Shown here piece by piece: positions 31,992 through 42,550 of a stretch of DNA of 64,000 nucleotides. This DNA is from Pirellulimonas nuda (GTDB lineage Bacteria > Planctomycetota > Planctomycetia > Pirellulales > Lacipirellulaceae): assembly GCF_007750855.1 (NCBI RefSeq), contig NZ_CP036291.1, forward strand, positions 5,116,905 to 5,180,904. The letters are read 5' to 3'. The notes under the pieces are model-generated. The model was not told the DNA's origin and did no database searches. It saw nothing but the letters and a program-made list of their open reading frames with translations. How positions within the stretch are numbered: position 1 is the stretch's first letter; every line of letters begins with the position of its first letter. The translations under genes were made by a program, and so were the position numbers.

Positions 31992-32453
31992 CTACTGCGG
32001 CGGCATCGTCAGTTCCGACCCGCGGGGGCCCTCACAGCAGCACGCCGGCAGCCGGCGGACCTGCCAGGTCCACTCGCAGTGCGTCCGCTCCTGGCTGTCG
32101 GCAGACAGCGTCGCGACGCAGCGCGTCTTGCAGCAGCCCGGACGCCAGCAGCCGCTGCTGCAACCACAGCCGCCGGTGCAGTGCCCGGTGCAGGCCCCGG
32201 TGCAACGGCAACACTGGTCGTGTTTCAAGAAGTTCAGCAGCGTCAGACCGCTCCCCCCCGGCGCCCACGGCGGCCGCACGGGCGGGATGCAGACACGCTC
32301 GCAGCCTACCTCCCAGCAAGGGACGTCCTCGGTCACCCGCTCCCCCTTCAGGCAGCAGCAAACCCGGTCGCCGCACGCGTGGCCATCCCCCGCCGACGCC
32401 GGCGCAGCAGCAGCAACCAACGTCGCGATCACAAACAAAAACCAGCGGTGCAT
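31992..32453 (-). CDS. Small cysteine-rich exported protein
   Basis: The 153-residue protein has a signal peptide (FLFVIATLVAAAAPASA) and more than 20 cysteines in the mature part, including VCCCLKGE, CCRCTGACTGHCTGGCGC and LPACCCEG. This suggests metal binding or dense disulfide bonding in the envelope. I recognise no family. The ATG at 32453 is chosen because the signal peptide starts there. Confidence 0.65.
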   Translation of the reverse strand: MHRWFLFVIATLVAAAAPASAGDGHACGDRVCCCLKGERVTEDVPCWEVGCERVCIPPVRPPWAPGGSGLTLLNFLKHDQCCRCTGACTGHCTGGCGCSSGCWRPGCCKTRCVATLSADSQERTHCEWTWQVRRLPACCCEGPRGSELTMPPQ

Positions 32454-32493
32454 TAAATCAGTCCTCAACTTTGACACCTTTTCGTCACGGACG

Positions 32494-32602
32494 ATGAACC
32501 ACGAAGCACAGGAACGACCACCTTGGACAAAATGCAGGAAGCAACAATCATCGATCACTCATTGGTCATTCCTTCGCGCCTCTTCGTGCCCTTGGTGGTT
32601 CG
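32494..32602. repeat. GAACCACGAAG-word inverted element
   Basis: GAACCACGAAGCACAGGAAC on the left and, inverted, TTCGTGCCCTTGGTGGTTC on the right surround about 60 bp between the cysteine-rich gene and the porin gene. The match is imperfect. Confidence 0.45.
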
Positions 32603-32615
32603 TTTTTGTTCCCGG

Positions 32616-34130
32616 CTAGTAGTCCACGGCGAACCTCATCCCCAGAATGTGGTAGTCGCCGTCCGCGAAGCTGCCGACGGCGTTGAGTTGGTTGTCCGTG
32701 ATCTGGCCGTAGAGGTAGTTCAATTGCACCTTGGCGTACGGGTTCCAGTACCAGTTGAGCGCCAGCGTCATCGCGCTGCCGACGCCCCCCTGGCCAACCG
32801 CGCCGGGCAGGTCGCCGTCCGAGAAGTCGGCGTACGAGTAACGCGCCGCTACCTGCCAGGCGCCCAACCCGCAACGCCGGCAGCCCTCGCAGTCGTCCAC
32901 GATGAAGAAGTTCTCGTACGGGACCACGCGGTCGAGCGTGCCGGTCTCGCGGTCCCAAGGCATGTACTCGCCGGTGAGGAAGTACGAGACGTAGGCGTAC
33001 CCCCCCTGGTACTGCAGGTTCTCGCCGTCGCGGTTGAGCCACACGTTCTGCCACTCGCCCACCATCTGCACGGCGCCGACGTTCAGCACCGCTTCCCAGC
33101 CCAACAGCCCGTAGTCGCGCGTGTCGGGGATGATCCCCGTGTCGAGCCAGCGGGTTTCGGAGCGGGCCTCGGGGCGGCTGCGGAACTGCGCCTCGTTCTT
33201 GCCCGATCCGCTGAAGTTGTCCGTCAATGCGTCGCCGTCTGTATCCGCAAACGTGCCGCTGACGCCCCAGTGAGCATAGCCGCGGCCGCCGGAGGTTTCG
33301 TCGTACCAAATGGTGTTCGCGAACCGCGCCGCAAACTGCGACTGCCAGTGGTCGCTCGCGTACTTCCCTTCGTCCTGCGTGAGCCGCTGGTTGAAGGCGC
33401 CGTACCGCCAGTTGTAGGCCAGGTCGTCCGAGAATCCGTACGATTGAATCCCCAGCCGCCGTGCGTCCTGGTTGAACCCCTCGATCACATAGGGGCGTTC
33501 CAGAAACACGTTGTACCGGCTGCTGTTAAGGTGGTCTAAGCCGTAGGGCCGCTTCTGGTTGCCGATCAGCACGGTCTGCAGGACGGGTAGCTCTTTGACC
33601 CCCAGGTAGACGTCGCGGTACTCGATGTCGTCCCCCCCCGCGAACTCCAACTCGATCTTGTAGAGCGTGTTGAGCCACATGTCGCCGGCGGCCCCCAACC
33701 GCATCCGCCGGAAGCCGATGCGGTCCTGCGGCGAGACGTCGTTGTCCCCCGACTCAAACCCGTTCACCCCCGGCGAATCGCCCGGGAAGGTCCAGACGTC
33801 GAAGTGGATCCGCCCGCTAATCCTCATCGTCGTGCCGCTGTTCCCGGTGCGCGCGTAGTCCTTCAGGCTGTCTTTGAGCGACTTGTTTGCGTCGGAGAGC
33901 TCGTCGAACGCCTCGTCGAGGTCGGCGTACTTCGACTCCATCGCTTCGAGCCGGTCTGCGAAGCTCTCCTGCTCGTCGGACTCGTCCTCTTTCTCTTCTG
34001 AACCAGCCGTGGGTGGGCTCGCCTCGTCCATCCAGTAGGCGGTTTGAAAGCCGACGGCGCCGAGCTCCGCGCGTGCCGGCGCCACCGCCAGCCACGCCGC
34101 CACCAGTCCGTAGAAGAAAGTCCGATGCAC
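32616..34130 (-). CDS. OprO/OprP-like porin
   Basis: The 504-residue outer-membrane protein has a signal peptide (HRTFFYGLVAAWLAVAPARA) and a coiled-coil segment (ADRLEAMESKYADLDEAFDE). A long beta-barrel domain with alternating aromatic strands follows (for example VYLGVKELPVLQTVLIGNQK, YAYVSYFLTGEY, LNWYWNPYAKVQLNYLYGQ). This fits the phosphate-selective porin O/P family common in planctomycetes. The GTG at 34130 is chosen: AAGGA lies 7 nt upstream and the signal peptide begins there. Confidence 0.82.
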   Translation of the reverse strand: MHRTFFYGLVAAWLAVAPARAELGAVGFQTAYWMDEASPPTAGSEEKEDESDEQESFADRLEAMESKYADLDEAFDELSDANKSLKDSLKDYARTGNSGTTMRISGRIHFDVWTFPGDSPGVNGFESGDNDVSPQDRIGFRRMRLGAAGDMWLNTLYKIELEFAGGDDIEYRDVYLGVKELPVLQTVLIGNQKRPYGLDHLNSSRYNVFLERPYVIEGFNQDARRLGIQSYGFSDDLAYNWRYGAFNQRLTQDEGKYASDHWQSQFAARFANTIWYDETSGGRGYAHWGVSGTFADTDGDALTDNFSGSGKNEAQFRSRPEARSETRWLDTGIIPDTRDYGLLGWEAVLNVGAVQMVGEWQNVWLNRDGENLQYQGGYAYVSYFLTGEYMPWDRETGTLDRVVPYENFFIVDDCEGCRRCGLGAWQVAARYSYADFSDGDLPGAVGQGGVGSAMTLALNWYWNPYAKVQLNYLYGQITDNQLNAVGSFADGDYHILGMRFAVDY

Positions 34131-34301
34131 CTGTCGTCCTTTGGGTCGAGACCGTCGCCGGTGGCCGGTCGCAAGGGTTGTATCGACCATGCGGGGTGGT
34201 CGGATTGCCCGGCCGCGCCGCCCCGCTTGCCAAAGCTGGCCGACAGACCAGCCCCACCCGCTACAACCGGTAAAGTCATTGCCAGCAGCACTAGCGTCGC
34301 T

Positions 34302-34367
34302 GCTCCGCTTCCTGACGGGCGCGGCTCAAACGTTCCCGTTCGAGCCGCGCCCGTCAGGAAGCGGAGC
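34302..34367. repeat. REPIN-like inverted pair upstream of the RAYT gene
   Basis: Two 26-bp arms (34302-34327 and 34342-34367; core CGCTTCCTGACGGGCGCGG) are perfect inversions separated by 14 nt. It lies in the 316-bp gap between the porin and RAYT genes. Confidence 0.85.
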
Positions 34368-34446
34368 CCCGCAATTCCAAAGCAACGCGAAAAAAGCCTC
34401 CACCGAGAAAACACCAATAAATCCGCTTGCAAGAATTAGCGCACGC

Positions 34447-35019
34447 ATGTACACTATCCCCATGAACTTCGTCCTGCTGACAACCACAACCTACGGGACG
34501 TGGCTCCCCGGCGACCCGCGGGGAAGCGTCACCTCGGTGCGCGACTACCGCCCCAGCGACCCCCCCACAGCGGCCCGTATTGAGCACGACCGCCCGGGCG
34601 AGGCCTGGGAACCGCCGATCCCGGGGCTGTACGCCAGCGCCCAACAGTTGCTGAAGCAGCCCCCGGTGCTGCTCGGCCGACCGCTAGCGCGGGTAGTGAT
34701 TGAGAAGTTTTGCGAAACCTCGGCCTTCCGCGACCGGCGGTTGGCGGCGATGTCCGTCATGCGGAACCACTTGCACGCGGTGGTTGGCTTCGATGGGTTC
34801 ATCGACTTCGACCGCATGCTCAACGATTACAAGTCGCACGCCAGCCGCGGCCTGAACGCCCACGCAGAGCGCCGGCCCGCTTGGTGGACCCGCGGCGGTT
34901 CGGCCCGCTCGCTGCCCGACGAGCGCGCCGTCTTGGGAGCGATCCACTACGTGCTGTTCAAACAGCCAAGACCCCTCGCCCGCTGGCGCGAGGGGGATGG
35001 ATTCCTAGCAGAAACCTGA
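34447..35019 (+). CDS. REP-associated tyrosine transposase (RAYT)
   Basis: The 190-residue Y1/HUH-fold protein opens with MNFVLLTTTTYGTWLPGDPR, has the metal-binding HLH motif in MSVMRNHLHAVVGF, and a candidate catalytic tyrosine in LNDYKSHASRGLN. RAYTs are single-copy IS200-like nucleases thought to cut and spread REP palindromes. Matching inverted-repeat pairs lie on both sides (34302-34367 and 35085-35163). An ATG at 34462 is an alternative start. Confidence 0.85.
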   Translation: MYTIPMNFVLLTTTTYGTWLPGDPRGSVTSVRDYRPSDPPTAARIEHDRPGEAWEPPIPGLYASAQQLLKQPPVLLGRPLARVVIEKFCETSAFRDRRLAAMSVMRNHLHAVVGFDGFIDFDRMLNDYKSHASRGLNAHAERRPAWWTRGGSARSLPDERAVLGAIHYVLFKQPRPLARWREGDGFLAET

Positions 35020-35084
35020 CCCCAATACGCGCCTGAGATCCAGCTCGAGCCGCGCCCCGTTCATCGCGCCGCGTACCGCTATTC

Positions 35085-35163
35085 GAGCCGCGCCCGTCAG
35101 GAAGCGGAGCAGCGAAAGCGGAGCAGCAATGCGACGCACTCCGCTTCCTGACGGGCGCGGCTC
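35085..35163. repeat. REPIN-like inverted pair downstream of the RAYT gene
   Basis: The arm 35085-35110 is identical to the upstream arm 34342-34367. The inverted arm 35139-35163 matches it over 25 bp, with 28 nt between. A partial copy lies at about 35045-35060. Confidence 0.85.
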
Positions 35164-35193
35164 GACCAACGGCGCGCGTGAGGTCGCCCCCGT

Positions 35194-36993
35194 TCACTCC
35201 CCCTCGGGACGATTGAGAACCGGCCAGGGCTTGTGCCACACGGGGAAGCGGAGGGAGATGTCGTCGGCGCCGGGGGAAATTTGTTGGTAGCGGGGGTGGT
35301 CTTCCCAGGACGGCTCAAGGTCGAAGTCTTCATCGCCCTCCCAACCCTCTAATTCCTCTTTAGCGATCGGCGGGATTGGCTCTGATTCGATCCAGTATTC
35401 AAGAGGAAAGCCCTCGAACATCGCGTCTTCGGGATTCGCAATAGAGCGGCTGCCGCCGTCGTCGATGCCATTGGCGCCAACCGAGTAAAGCAAGAATCCT
35501 TCGTCCGTTCGACGGTACCGGAACGGAAGACCGGAAAGGGAATCAACACCCGGCGCCCTTTTGAGAGCCGTTAACGCCTCAGGGTAGTTTCCTGTATCGA
35601 TTCGGTGGGCTACGAGCTGCGCCGCGAGGCAAACGAGCTGCTGCTCTGTGACGCTTGTCGCGACAATGAGTTCTGCATCTTTCGCGGAGCCCCACATATC
35701 GAAGATCTTCTCACCCATAATCCTCCCACGGCAAGCCGCGAACAGAATCGCCTCCCATACCTCATCCAACGATTCCGACGAGCCCAGCTCGCTCTGTTGT
35801 CGTCGGCTTAGGGCGACGAGCCGCGCCCGTCGATCTGAACTGGCGAACGCATTGTCCAGCGCGGAGGACTGCCAATTCACCGCGATAAGCGCCGAGTCGT
35901 ATTCGATCCTAGTTTGCGTTGCAAACCAACGAGTCGTCGGGTCCAAGGACTCAACAACGAAAGAGTCTCGGGTCTGAGGATTCGCTTGGCGGATCGTGTA
36001 GTCAAGGATTACCAGTCTCTCGTTATCAATGGCCGACTTCCACTTGCCTTGCGAATCTTGCTCTGCGCCGAATTCGTCCGCGATTTCTGCGACAAGGTCC
36101 ACGGTCACGTTGGGATGATTCAGCAGGGACGCGGCGATACGGCAGGTTCGAAATGCTCCAATCGCGATCGACATTAGTTCCAATGGGCTACAATCCGCAC
36201 AGGCGCGCCGGTCTAGAAGCAGACTGGCGCGGCAATTTCGCCATGCGCCAACAAGATCGCCTTTTCCCAACCGCAGGTTGCTGCGCAATTCAAGACACCA
36301 TGACGCGTTGCTGTAGTTTGGCCGTGACAATCCGATGAGCCCTTCGTCCTTGTCGGAGAGCAGAACAGGCGACGGGGTGTACCATTCGGGAAGATCGACC
36401 GCAGCGATCAAGAGGTCAAGCGCCTCGGACCTCTCGTCAAGCCAAGCGGCGATCGGAGGCAATTGATTAGCGGTCCAAGGCGTTGATTCTGCTGCCGTCA
36501 TCATCGCATCAGCGAGTTCAAAAACAGGGGTAACCAGCGAATCTCCCTCCGTATCGGCAAGCTCCGGTCGCTGGTCCGCAAGCCACGCCTCGACTCTGCC
36601 GGTCACATGCTTGCCAATGACGCTCTGCAATTGCTTCTCTTTCGGAAGCAACGGTTCCAAATGCAGTTCTTCGGAAAGCAGCACTGCGTCCTCCGGCCGG
36701 AATTCATCCAGACCGCAAGCCCGCCAGAACAATACCGCCCCGTTCTCCTCCGGCGTAATCCCTTTCCGCATCTTCTCCAGCACATACCGCCGGTAGTCCG
36801 GCAGCCCATCCTCCCCCAGCGGCTCCGTGATGTAAGTCGTCTCGCGCGAGACGGTAATCGGCGGGTTGGGGCCGAAGAGCTGCCAGAAGAACCCGGCCAA
36901 GAGCAACGCGATCAGCCCCAGCAACAGTTTCCCGAGCCGCCACGTCGTGCGGCGGCGGGCGACGTTGCGGTCTTCGAGTTTGGGCGTCGGCAT
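35194..36993 (-). CDS. Large membrane-anchored hypothetical protein
   Basis: The 599-residue protein has a short basic N-terminus and one transmembrane helix (LGKLLLGLIALLLAGFFWQL), then a long alpha-helical extracytoplasmic part. Near the end, TGNYPEALTALKRAPGVDSL followed by LPFRYRRTDEGFLLYSVGANGIDDGG resembles the C-terminal part of type II pseudopilins, as in many planctomycete proteins. The middle (about 35640-36600) has lower GC and different codon use from the neighbours, hinting at a different history. The function is unknown. Confidence 0.65.
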   Translation of the reverse strand: MPTPKLEDRNVARRRTTWRLGKLLLGLIALLLAGFFWQLFGPNPPITVSRETTYITEPLGEDGLPDYRRYVLEKMRKGITPEENGAVLFWRACGLDEFRPEDAVLLSEELHLEPLLPKEKQLQSVIGKHVTGRVEAWLADQRPELADTEGDSLVTPVFELADAMMTAAESTPWTANQLPPIAAWLDERSEALDLLIAAVDLPEWYTPSPVLLSDKDEGLIGLSRPNYSNASWCLELRSNLRLGKGDLVGAWRNCRASLLLDRRACADCSPLELMSIAIGAFRTCRIAASLLNHPNVTVDLVAEIADEFGAEQDSQGKWKSAIDNERLVILDYTIRQANPQTRDSFVVESLDPTTRWFATQTRIEYDSALIAVNWQSSALDNAFASSDRRARLVALSRRQQSELGSSESLDEVWEAILFAACRGRIMGEKIFDMWGSAKDAELIVATSVTEQQLVCLAAQLVAHRIDTGNYPEALTALKRAPGVDSLSGLPFRYRRTDEGFLLYSVGANGIDDGGSRSIANPEDAMFEGFPLEYWIESEPIPPIAKEELEGWEGDEDFDLEPSWEDHPRYQQISPGADDISLRFPVWHKPWPVLNRPEGE

Positions 36994-37041
36994 CGCCCCA
37001 GTAGAATCACCCCAGCCACCAAGTTCAATTCGCCTTCTTGG

Positions 37042-38937
<1,896 letters not shown>

Positions 38938-39060
38938 TCGGCTGTCCGTAGCGGTGGGGGCGGGGCGGGAGGGGAGCGAAGATTCGACAACGCATCATTC
39001 GCGCGCGGGGTCTGCCGAGCAAGGGGAAAGACCGGAAGTTCTCTTGTTCGTCCTGTTTTG

Positions 39061-39393
39061 CTATGGAGAGAGTGGCATCTCGCCGGCTCGCATCGGGCGT
39101 TGCCCCGGGCTACGCACGCGGATGATTCGGACTTCCTTTTCCAGGACTGAGAACACGGCCCGATACCTTCGGCCCTGCGGCGTCTTGAACATACTCTGCC
39201 GGAGCTCGTACGATCGCCGGCCGTTCTCAGGGGCAAACCCAAACGCGAACGGATTCTCGGCAACACGCAGCAGCATCGACCGCCACGCCCGATACCAGGA
39301 CGCCGCTCCCTCGGGAGACCGCGACCTCAGATAGTCGAAAATCTCCTCCACATCGTACTGAGCCAGGAGCAGGACACGGACCTGGTAGCTCAT
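39061..39393 (-). CDS. ParE/RelE-family toxin
   Basis: The 110-residue protein has the RelE/ParE fold layout: VRVLLLAQYDVEEIFDYLRS, then WRSMLLRVAENPFAFG, MFKTPQGRRYRAVFSVLEKE and VRIIRVRSPGQRP. Its start overlaps the upstream antitoxin stop by 4 bp (ATGA), the usual toxin-antitoxin arrangement. ParE-type toxins poison gyrase and RelE-type toxins cleave mRNA; which applies is unclear. Confidence 0.78.
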   Translation of the reverse strand: MSYQVRVLLLAQYDVEEIFDYLRSRSPEGAASWYRAWRSMLLRVAENPFAFGFAPENGRRSYELRQSMFKTPQGRRYRAVFSVLEKEVRIIRVRSPGQRPMRAGEMPLSP

Positions 39394-39647
39394 GCTCCGC
39401 TAGGGGTGCTCGTCTTCTTAGCGATGATGGCGTCTAGCTCTTCCGGAGAGATCCCCCGGTCACCTTCCTCCATGAGCTGAAGGCTGGCGTCGATCGCGGC
39501 TAAATCTTCTGCTTGCTGTGCGATTGACGGGTTGTCGTCCAGCCAGTCGTAGAAAATGTCTGCCAGGGACTGCTCGGGAGCAACGTGCGGCAGTCGAGCC
39601 TCGGCGTACTGCTGAAACGATCGATACTGCGAACGCGTGTCTTGCAT
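39390..39647 (-). CDS. Antitoxin of the ParE/RelE-type module
   Basis: The 85-residue acidic protein precedes the toxin and overlaps it by 4 bp. It has LADIFYDWLDDNPSIAQQAE and EEGDRGISPEELDAIIAKK, the second half resembling antitoxins that wrap the toxin. No clear helix-turn-helix is seen, so DNA binding is uncertain. The assignment rests mostly on the coupled position. Confidence 0.68.
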   Translation of the reverse strand: MQDTRSQYRSFQQYAEARLPHVAPEQSLADIFYDWLDDNPSIAQQAEDLAAIDASLQLMEEGDRGISPEELDAIIAKKTSTPSGA

Positions 39648-39676
39648 GATTTCCTCCGTTGGAGCGGCTCTCTATT

Positions 39677-40168
39677 CTACCATGCCCCGCCCGCAACGGA
39701 TCGGCACCCACCCGTGCAATACCGCCTGTACCGCGTCAGTCCGCCGGCGCTGCTCACCCGCAGCTCGACCAGGGCGCCGCAGCGGGGGCAGAACTCGGGC
39801 TCCCATTCGCTCTCGGGGTCGGACTCTGAAACCGCCTGGCAGGCGACGCAGCGGCGTGTGTCGGGGAGCGCCTCGAGCCGCTCGGGGGGGATCGGCTTGC
39901 GGCACCCCTCGCAGAGCACGGCGGCCTGCCAGTCGTCGGCGTCCTCTTCCTCAGATTCCTCCCCCTGGGCGACTCGGAGCCCCACGGCGCCACACTCGGC
40001 GCAGACCAGCTTCTGGGAGGCGGCCGGCAGGAGCTGCTCCAACAGCTCGTCGTGCGGGTGCTTCTCGCGTTTGAGCTGCCCCACCGCTCGGAGCCGGTTG
40101 GCGACGCCCGCCGAGCCCTCGACGCCCCGCCAGCCGCACGCGTCGCAATGGAAGGTCTTCGACAGCAT
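39677..40168 (-). CDS. Multi-zinc-ribbon protein
   Basis: The 163-residue protein has three to four CxxC pairs: CDACGW at the N-terminus, CAECGA, the DksA/TraR-like CEGCRKPIPPERLEALPDTR with CVAC, and CPRCGA. The central part is close to the C4 zinc finger of DksA/TraR, but the coiled coil of DksA is missing. It may be a stand-alone zinc finger protein. The short gap to argJ contains no other gene. Confidence 0.65.
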   Translation of the reverse strand: MLSKTFHCDACGWRGVEGSAGVANRLRAVGQLKREKHPHDELLEQLLPAASQKLVCAECGAVGLRVAQGEESEEEDADDWQAAVLCEGCRKPIPPERLEALPDTRRCVACQAVSESDPESEWEPEFCPRCGALVELRVSSAGGLTRYRRYCTGGCRSVAGGAW

Positions 40169-40245
40169 CGCGCTGAACCCAGGGTCAAACAGCGGGCCCC
40201 AGCCGGGCGACTGCGGGCAGGCGTGGAGCCCGCCTGATGGAGGGG

Positions 40246-41448
40246 TTAGGTGCGGTAGTCGGCGTTCAAACGGACGTACTCGGCCGTGAGGTCGGTGGTC
40301 CAGAATCGGGCCGACGCCTGGCCCTCGCCCAACAGCAGCACGACGCCGGTGTCGCGGCTGCCGGCGATCGAGTCGGACACGGTCTTCTCGTCGAACGGCA
40401 CGGGGGCGCCGTGCTCGTACATCAAGAGCCCGTTGATCAGCAGCGCGACGTGCGACGGGTCGAACTCGACCCCCGCGTAGCCGGCGGCCGAGACGATGCG
40501 GCCCCAGTTGGGGTCGGCGCCGGCGATAGCGGTCTTCACCAGCGGGCTGTCGGCGATGGTCTTGGCGATGCGCACCGCCTCGCTCTTGGTCCGGCAGCCG
40601 TGCACCTCAACGGTGATCAGGTGGGTGGCGCCCTCGCCGTCGGCCGGGATGCTCTGGGCCAGGTCCTCGCACACCTCCAGCACCGTCGCCATGAACGCCT
40701 TGCGGGCCTTCTCCGATAGCGGCGCGTCGCTCCCCGCCATGGCGGCCCCGTTGGCCAGCAGCAGCACCGTGTCGTTGGTGCTGGTGTGGCCGTCGACGCT
40801 GATGCAGTGGAACGACTCGTCCACGGCCTCGCGGAGCGCGGTGCGGGCGTCGTCGACCCCGATGCGTGCGTCGGTCATCACCGCGGCGAGCATGGTCCCC
40901 ATGTTGGGCCCGATCATCGCGGCGCCCTTGGCGATGCCGGTGACGCGCACCTCGGCGCCGTCCAGGGTCACCACCCGCCCGCGGACCTTTGGGACCGTGT
41001 CGGTGGTCATCATCCCGCGGGCAGAGTCGACGAGCGCTTCGGGGCCGTCGGCGAGCCGGGCCGCGGCGTCGGCGATGCCGCGTTCGATCTTAGCCATCGG
41101 CAGGTGCTGGCCGATGACGCCGGTGCTCATCACCAACGCCTGCGTGGGGTCGGCCCCGCACGCCTCGGCGGCGCAGGCGGCCATCCGCTCGGCGTCTTCC
41201 AGACCACGCTGGCCGGTACACGCGTTGGCGCAGCCCGAGTTCACGGCCAGCACGCGGATGTTCTGGCTGGGAGTCCGCTGGCGGTCCAGCAGCACCGGCG
41301 CGGCGCACACCAGGTTGCGTGTGTAAACGCCGGTCGCCACCGCGGGGCGGTCCGACTCGATCAGCGTCAGGTCGAGGCTCTGCGTGTTGCTTTTCACGCC
41401 GCAGTAGACGGCGGCGCCGCGGAAGCCTTTCGGGAAATGGACGTCCAT
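40246..41448 (-). CDS. argJ: Bifunctional ornithine acetyltransferase/N-acetylglutamate synthase
   Basis: The 400-residue ArgJ transfers acetyl from N-acetylornithine to glutamate in the cyclic arginine pathway. The autocleavage/nucleophile motif reads KGAAMIGPNMGTMLAAVMTD with the catalytic threonine retained. NSGCANACTG and GADPNWGRI are also present. The start at 41448 matches family N-termini (MDVHFPKGFRGAAV); an upstream ATG at 41499 would overlap argC. It is the last gene of the run from pheA. Confidence 0.92.
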   Translation of the reverse strand: MDVHFPKGFRGAAVYCGVKSNTQSLDLTLIESDRPAVATGVYTRNLVCAAPVLLDRQRTPSQNIRVLAVNSGCANACTGQRGLEDAERMAACAAEACGADPTQALVMSTGVIGQHLPMAKIERGIADAAARLADGPEALVDSARGMMTTDTVPKVRGRVVTLDGAEVRVTGIAKGAAMIGPNMGTMLAAVMTDARIGVDDARTALREAVDESFHCISVDGHTSTNDTVLLLANGAAMAGSDAPLSEKARKAFMATVLEVCEDLAQSIPADGEGATHLITVEVHGCRTKSEAVRIAKTIADSPLVKTAIAGADPNWGRIVSAAGYAGVEFDPSHVALLINGLLMYEHGAPVPFDEKTVSDSIAGSRDTGVVLLLGEGQASARFWTTDLTAEYVRLNADYRT

Positions 41449-41467
41449 GGGCAGCCGAGTGGGAAAC

Positions 41468-42478
41468 CTAAATAAGGGCCGTGGTTTCCGCGAAACCATG
41501 CATGAGGTTGAAGTTCTGCACCGCCGCGCCCGAGGCGCCCTTGATTAGGTTGTCGATCACGCTCACCACGATCGCCCGCCCGCGGACCATCCGCACGGCG
41601 ATCGAGCAGTTGTTGGTCATCGCAACGTCTTTCGTGCCGGGGAGCCGATCGCCCACATGGACGAACGGCTCGTGGGCGTAGAACTCGGCCAGCGCCGCTT
41701 GCAGCCGCTCGGCCGTGGCGCCGCTCGCCGGCGTTGCGTAGCAGGTGCTGAGGATGCCGCGGTCCATCGGCACGAGGTGCGGCGTGAAGACAACCTCCAG
41801 CGTCTTCCCCGACGCGTCGGAGAGCACCTGATCGATCTCCGGCATGTGCCTGTGGACGCCGACGCTGTACGCGGAGAAACTCTCGTTGCACTCCGGGAAG
41901 TGGAAGTTGGGTTTCGGAGACCGACCCGCGCCGCTAACCCCGCTCTTGCTGTCGATCACGACCCCCTGCGGGTCGATCAGGTTCGCCTTGAGCAGCGGGG
42001 CCAGCGCCAGGATAGCCGACGTTGGGTAGCAACCGGGGTTGGCGACCAGCGACGCCTCGCGGATGCGATCGCGGTACAGCTCCGGCAGCCCGTACACGGC
42101 GCTGTCGAGCCGCGCCGGGTCGACGTGCTCCAGGGCGTACCACTTGGCGTACACCGCGGGGTCTTTGAGGCGGTAGTCGGCGCTCAGGTCGATCACCTTG
42201 AGCCCCGCCTCGAGCAGCGGCGACACGGTCGCGGCGCTCGCGCCGTGCGGCAGCGCGGTGAATGCTACGTCGGCCCGCTCGGCGACCTCCTGCGTCGAAA
42301 GGTTCTCCAGCGGCAGGTCGAAGCGACCGGCCAGCGAGGGGTGCACGTCGGTAAGCCGGGGGAGGTCGTCCTGACGGGTCACCAAGGCCGTGACTTCCAC
42401 GCCGGGGTGCCTGGCGAGCAGCCGCAGCAGCTCGAGGCCGGTGTACCCAGAAGCTCCGTAGATCGCGGCTCGAACCAT
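41468..42478 (-). CDS. argC: N-acetyl-gamma-glutamyl-phosphate reductase
   Basis: The 336-residue NADPH-dependent reductase has the dinucleotide-binding start AAIYGASGYTGLELLRLL, the catalytic cysteine in ANPGCYPTSAIL and the HFPECNESFSAYSVGVHRHM segment. It makes N-acetylglutamate semialdehyde in arginine synthesis. It is directly upstream of argJ. Confidence 0.94.
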   Translation of the reverse strand: MVRAAIYGASGYTGLELLRLLARHPGVEVTALVTRQDDLPRLTDVHPSLAGRFDLPLENLSTQEVAERADVAFTALPHGASAATVSPLLEAGLKVIDLSADYRLKDPAVYAKWYALEHVDPARLDSAVYGLPELYRDRIREASLVANPGCYPTSAILALAPLLKANLIDPQGVVIDSKSGVSGAGRSPKPNFHFPECNESFSAYSVGVHRHMPEIDQVLSDASGKTLEVVFTPHLVPMDRGILSTCYATPASGATAERLQAALAEFYAHEPFVHVGDRLPGTKDVAMTNNCSIAVRMVRGRAIVVSVIDNLIKGASGAAVQNFNLMHGFAETTALI

Positions 42479-42550
42479 GCGGGAATCAGAATCGAAGGGT
42501 CGCAGAATACTACTTTCAGCCGGCAGTCTACTACGCCTGTCGGCGGGCTG

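Noticed and set aside
35817..35832. GAGCCGCGCCCGTC inside the 35194-36993 gene as another RAYT-related REP copy
   Set aside because: Only 14 nt match one arm end and no inverted partner is near; chance similarity at this GC content is likely.
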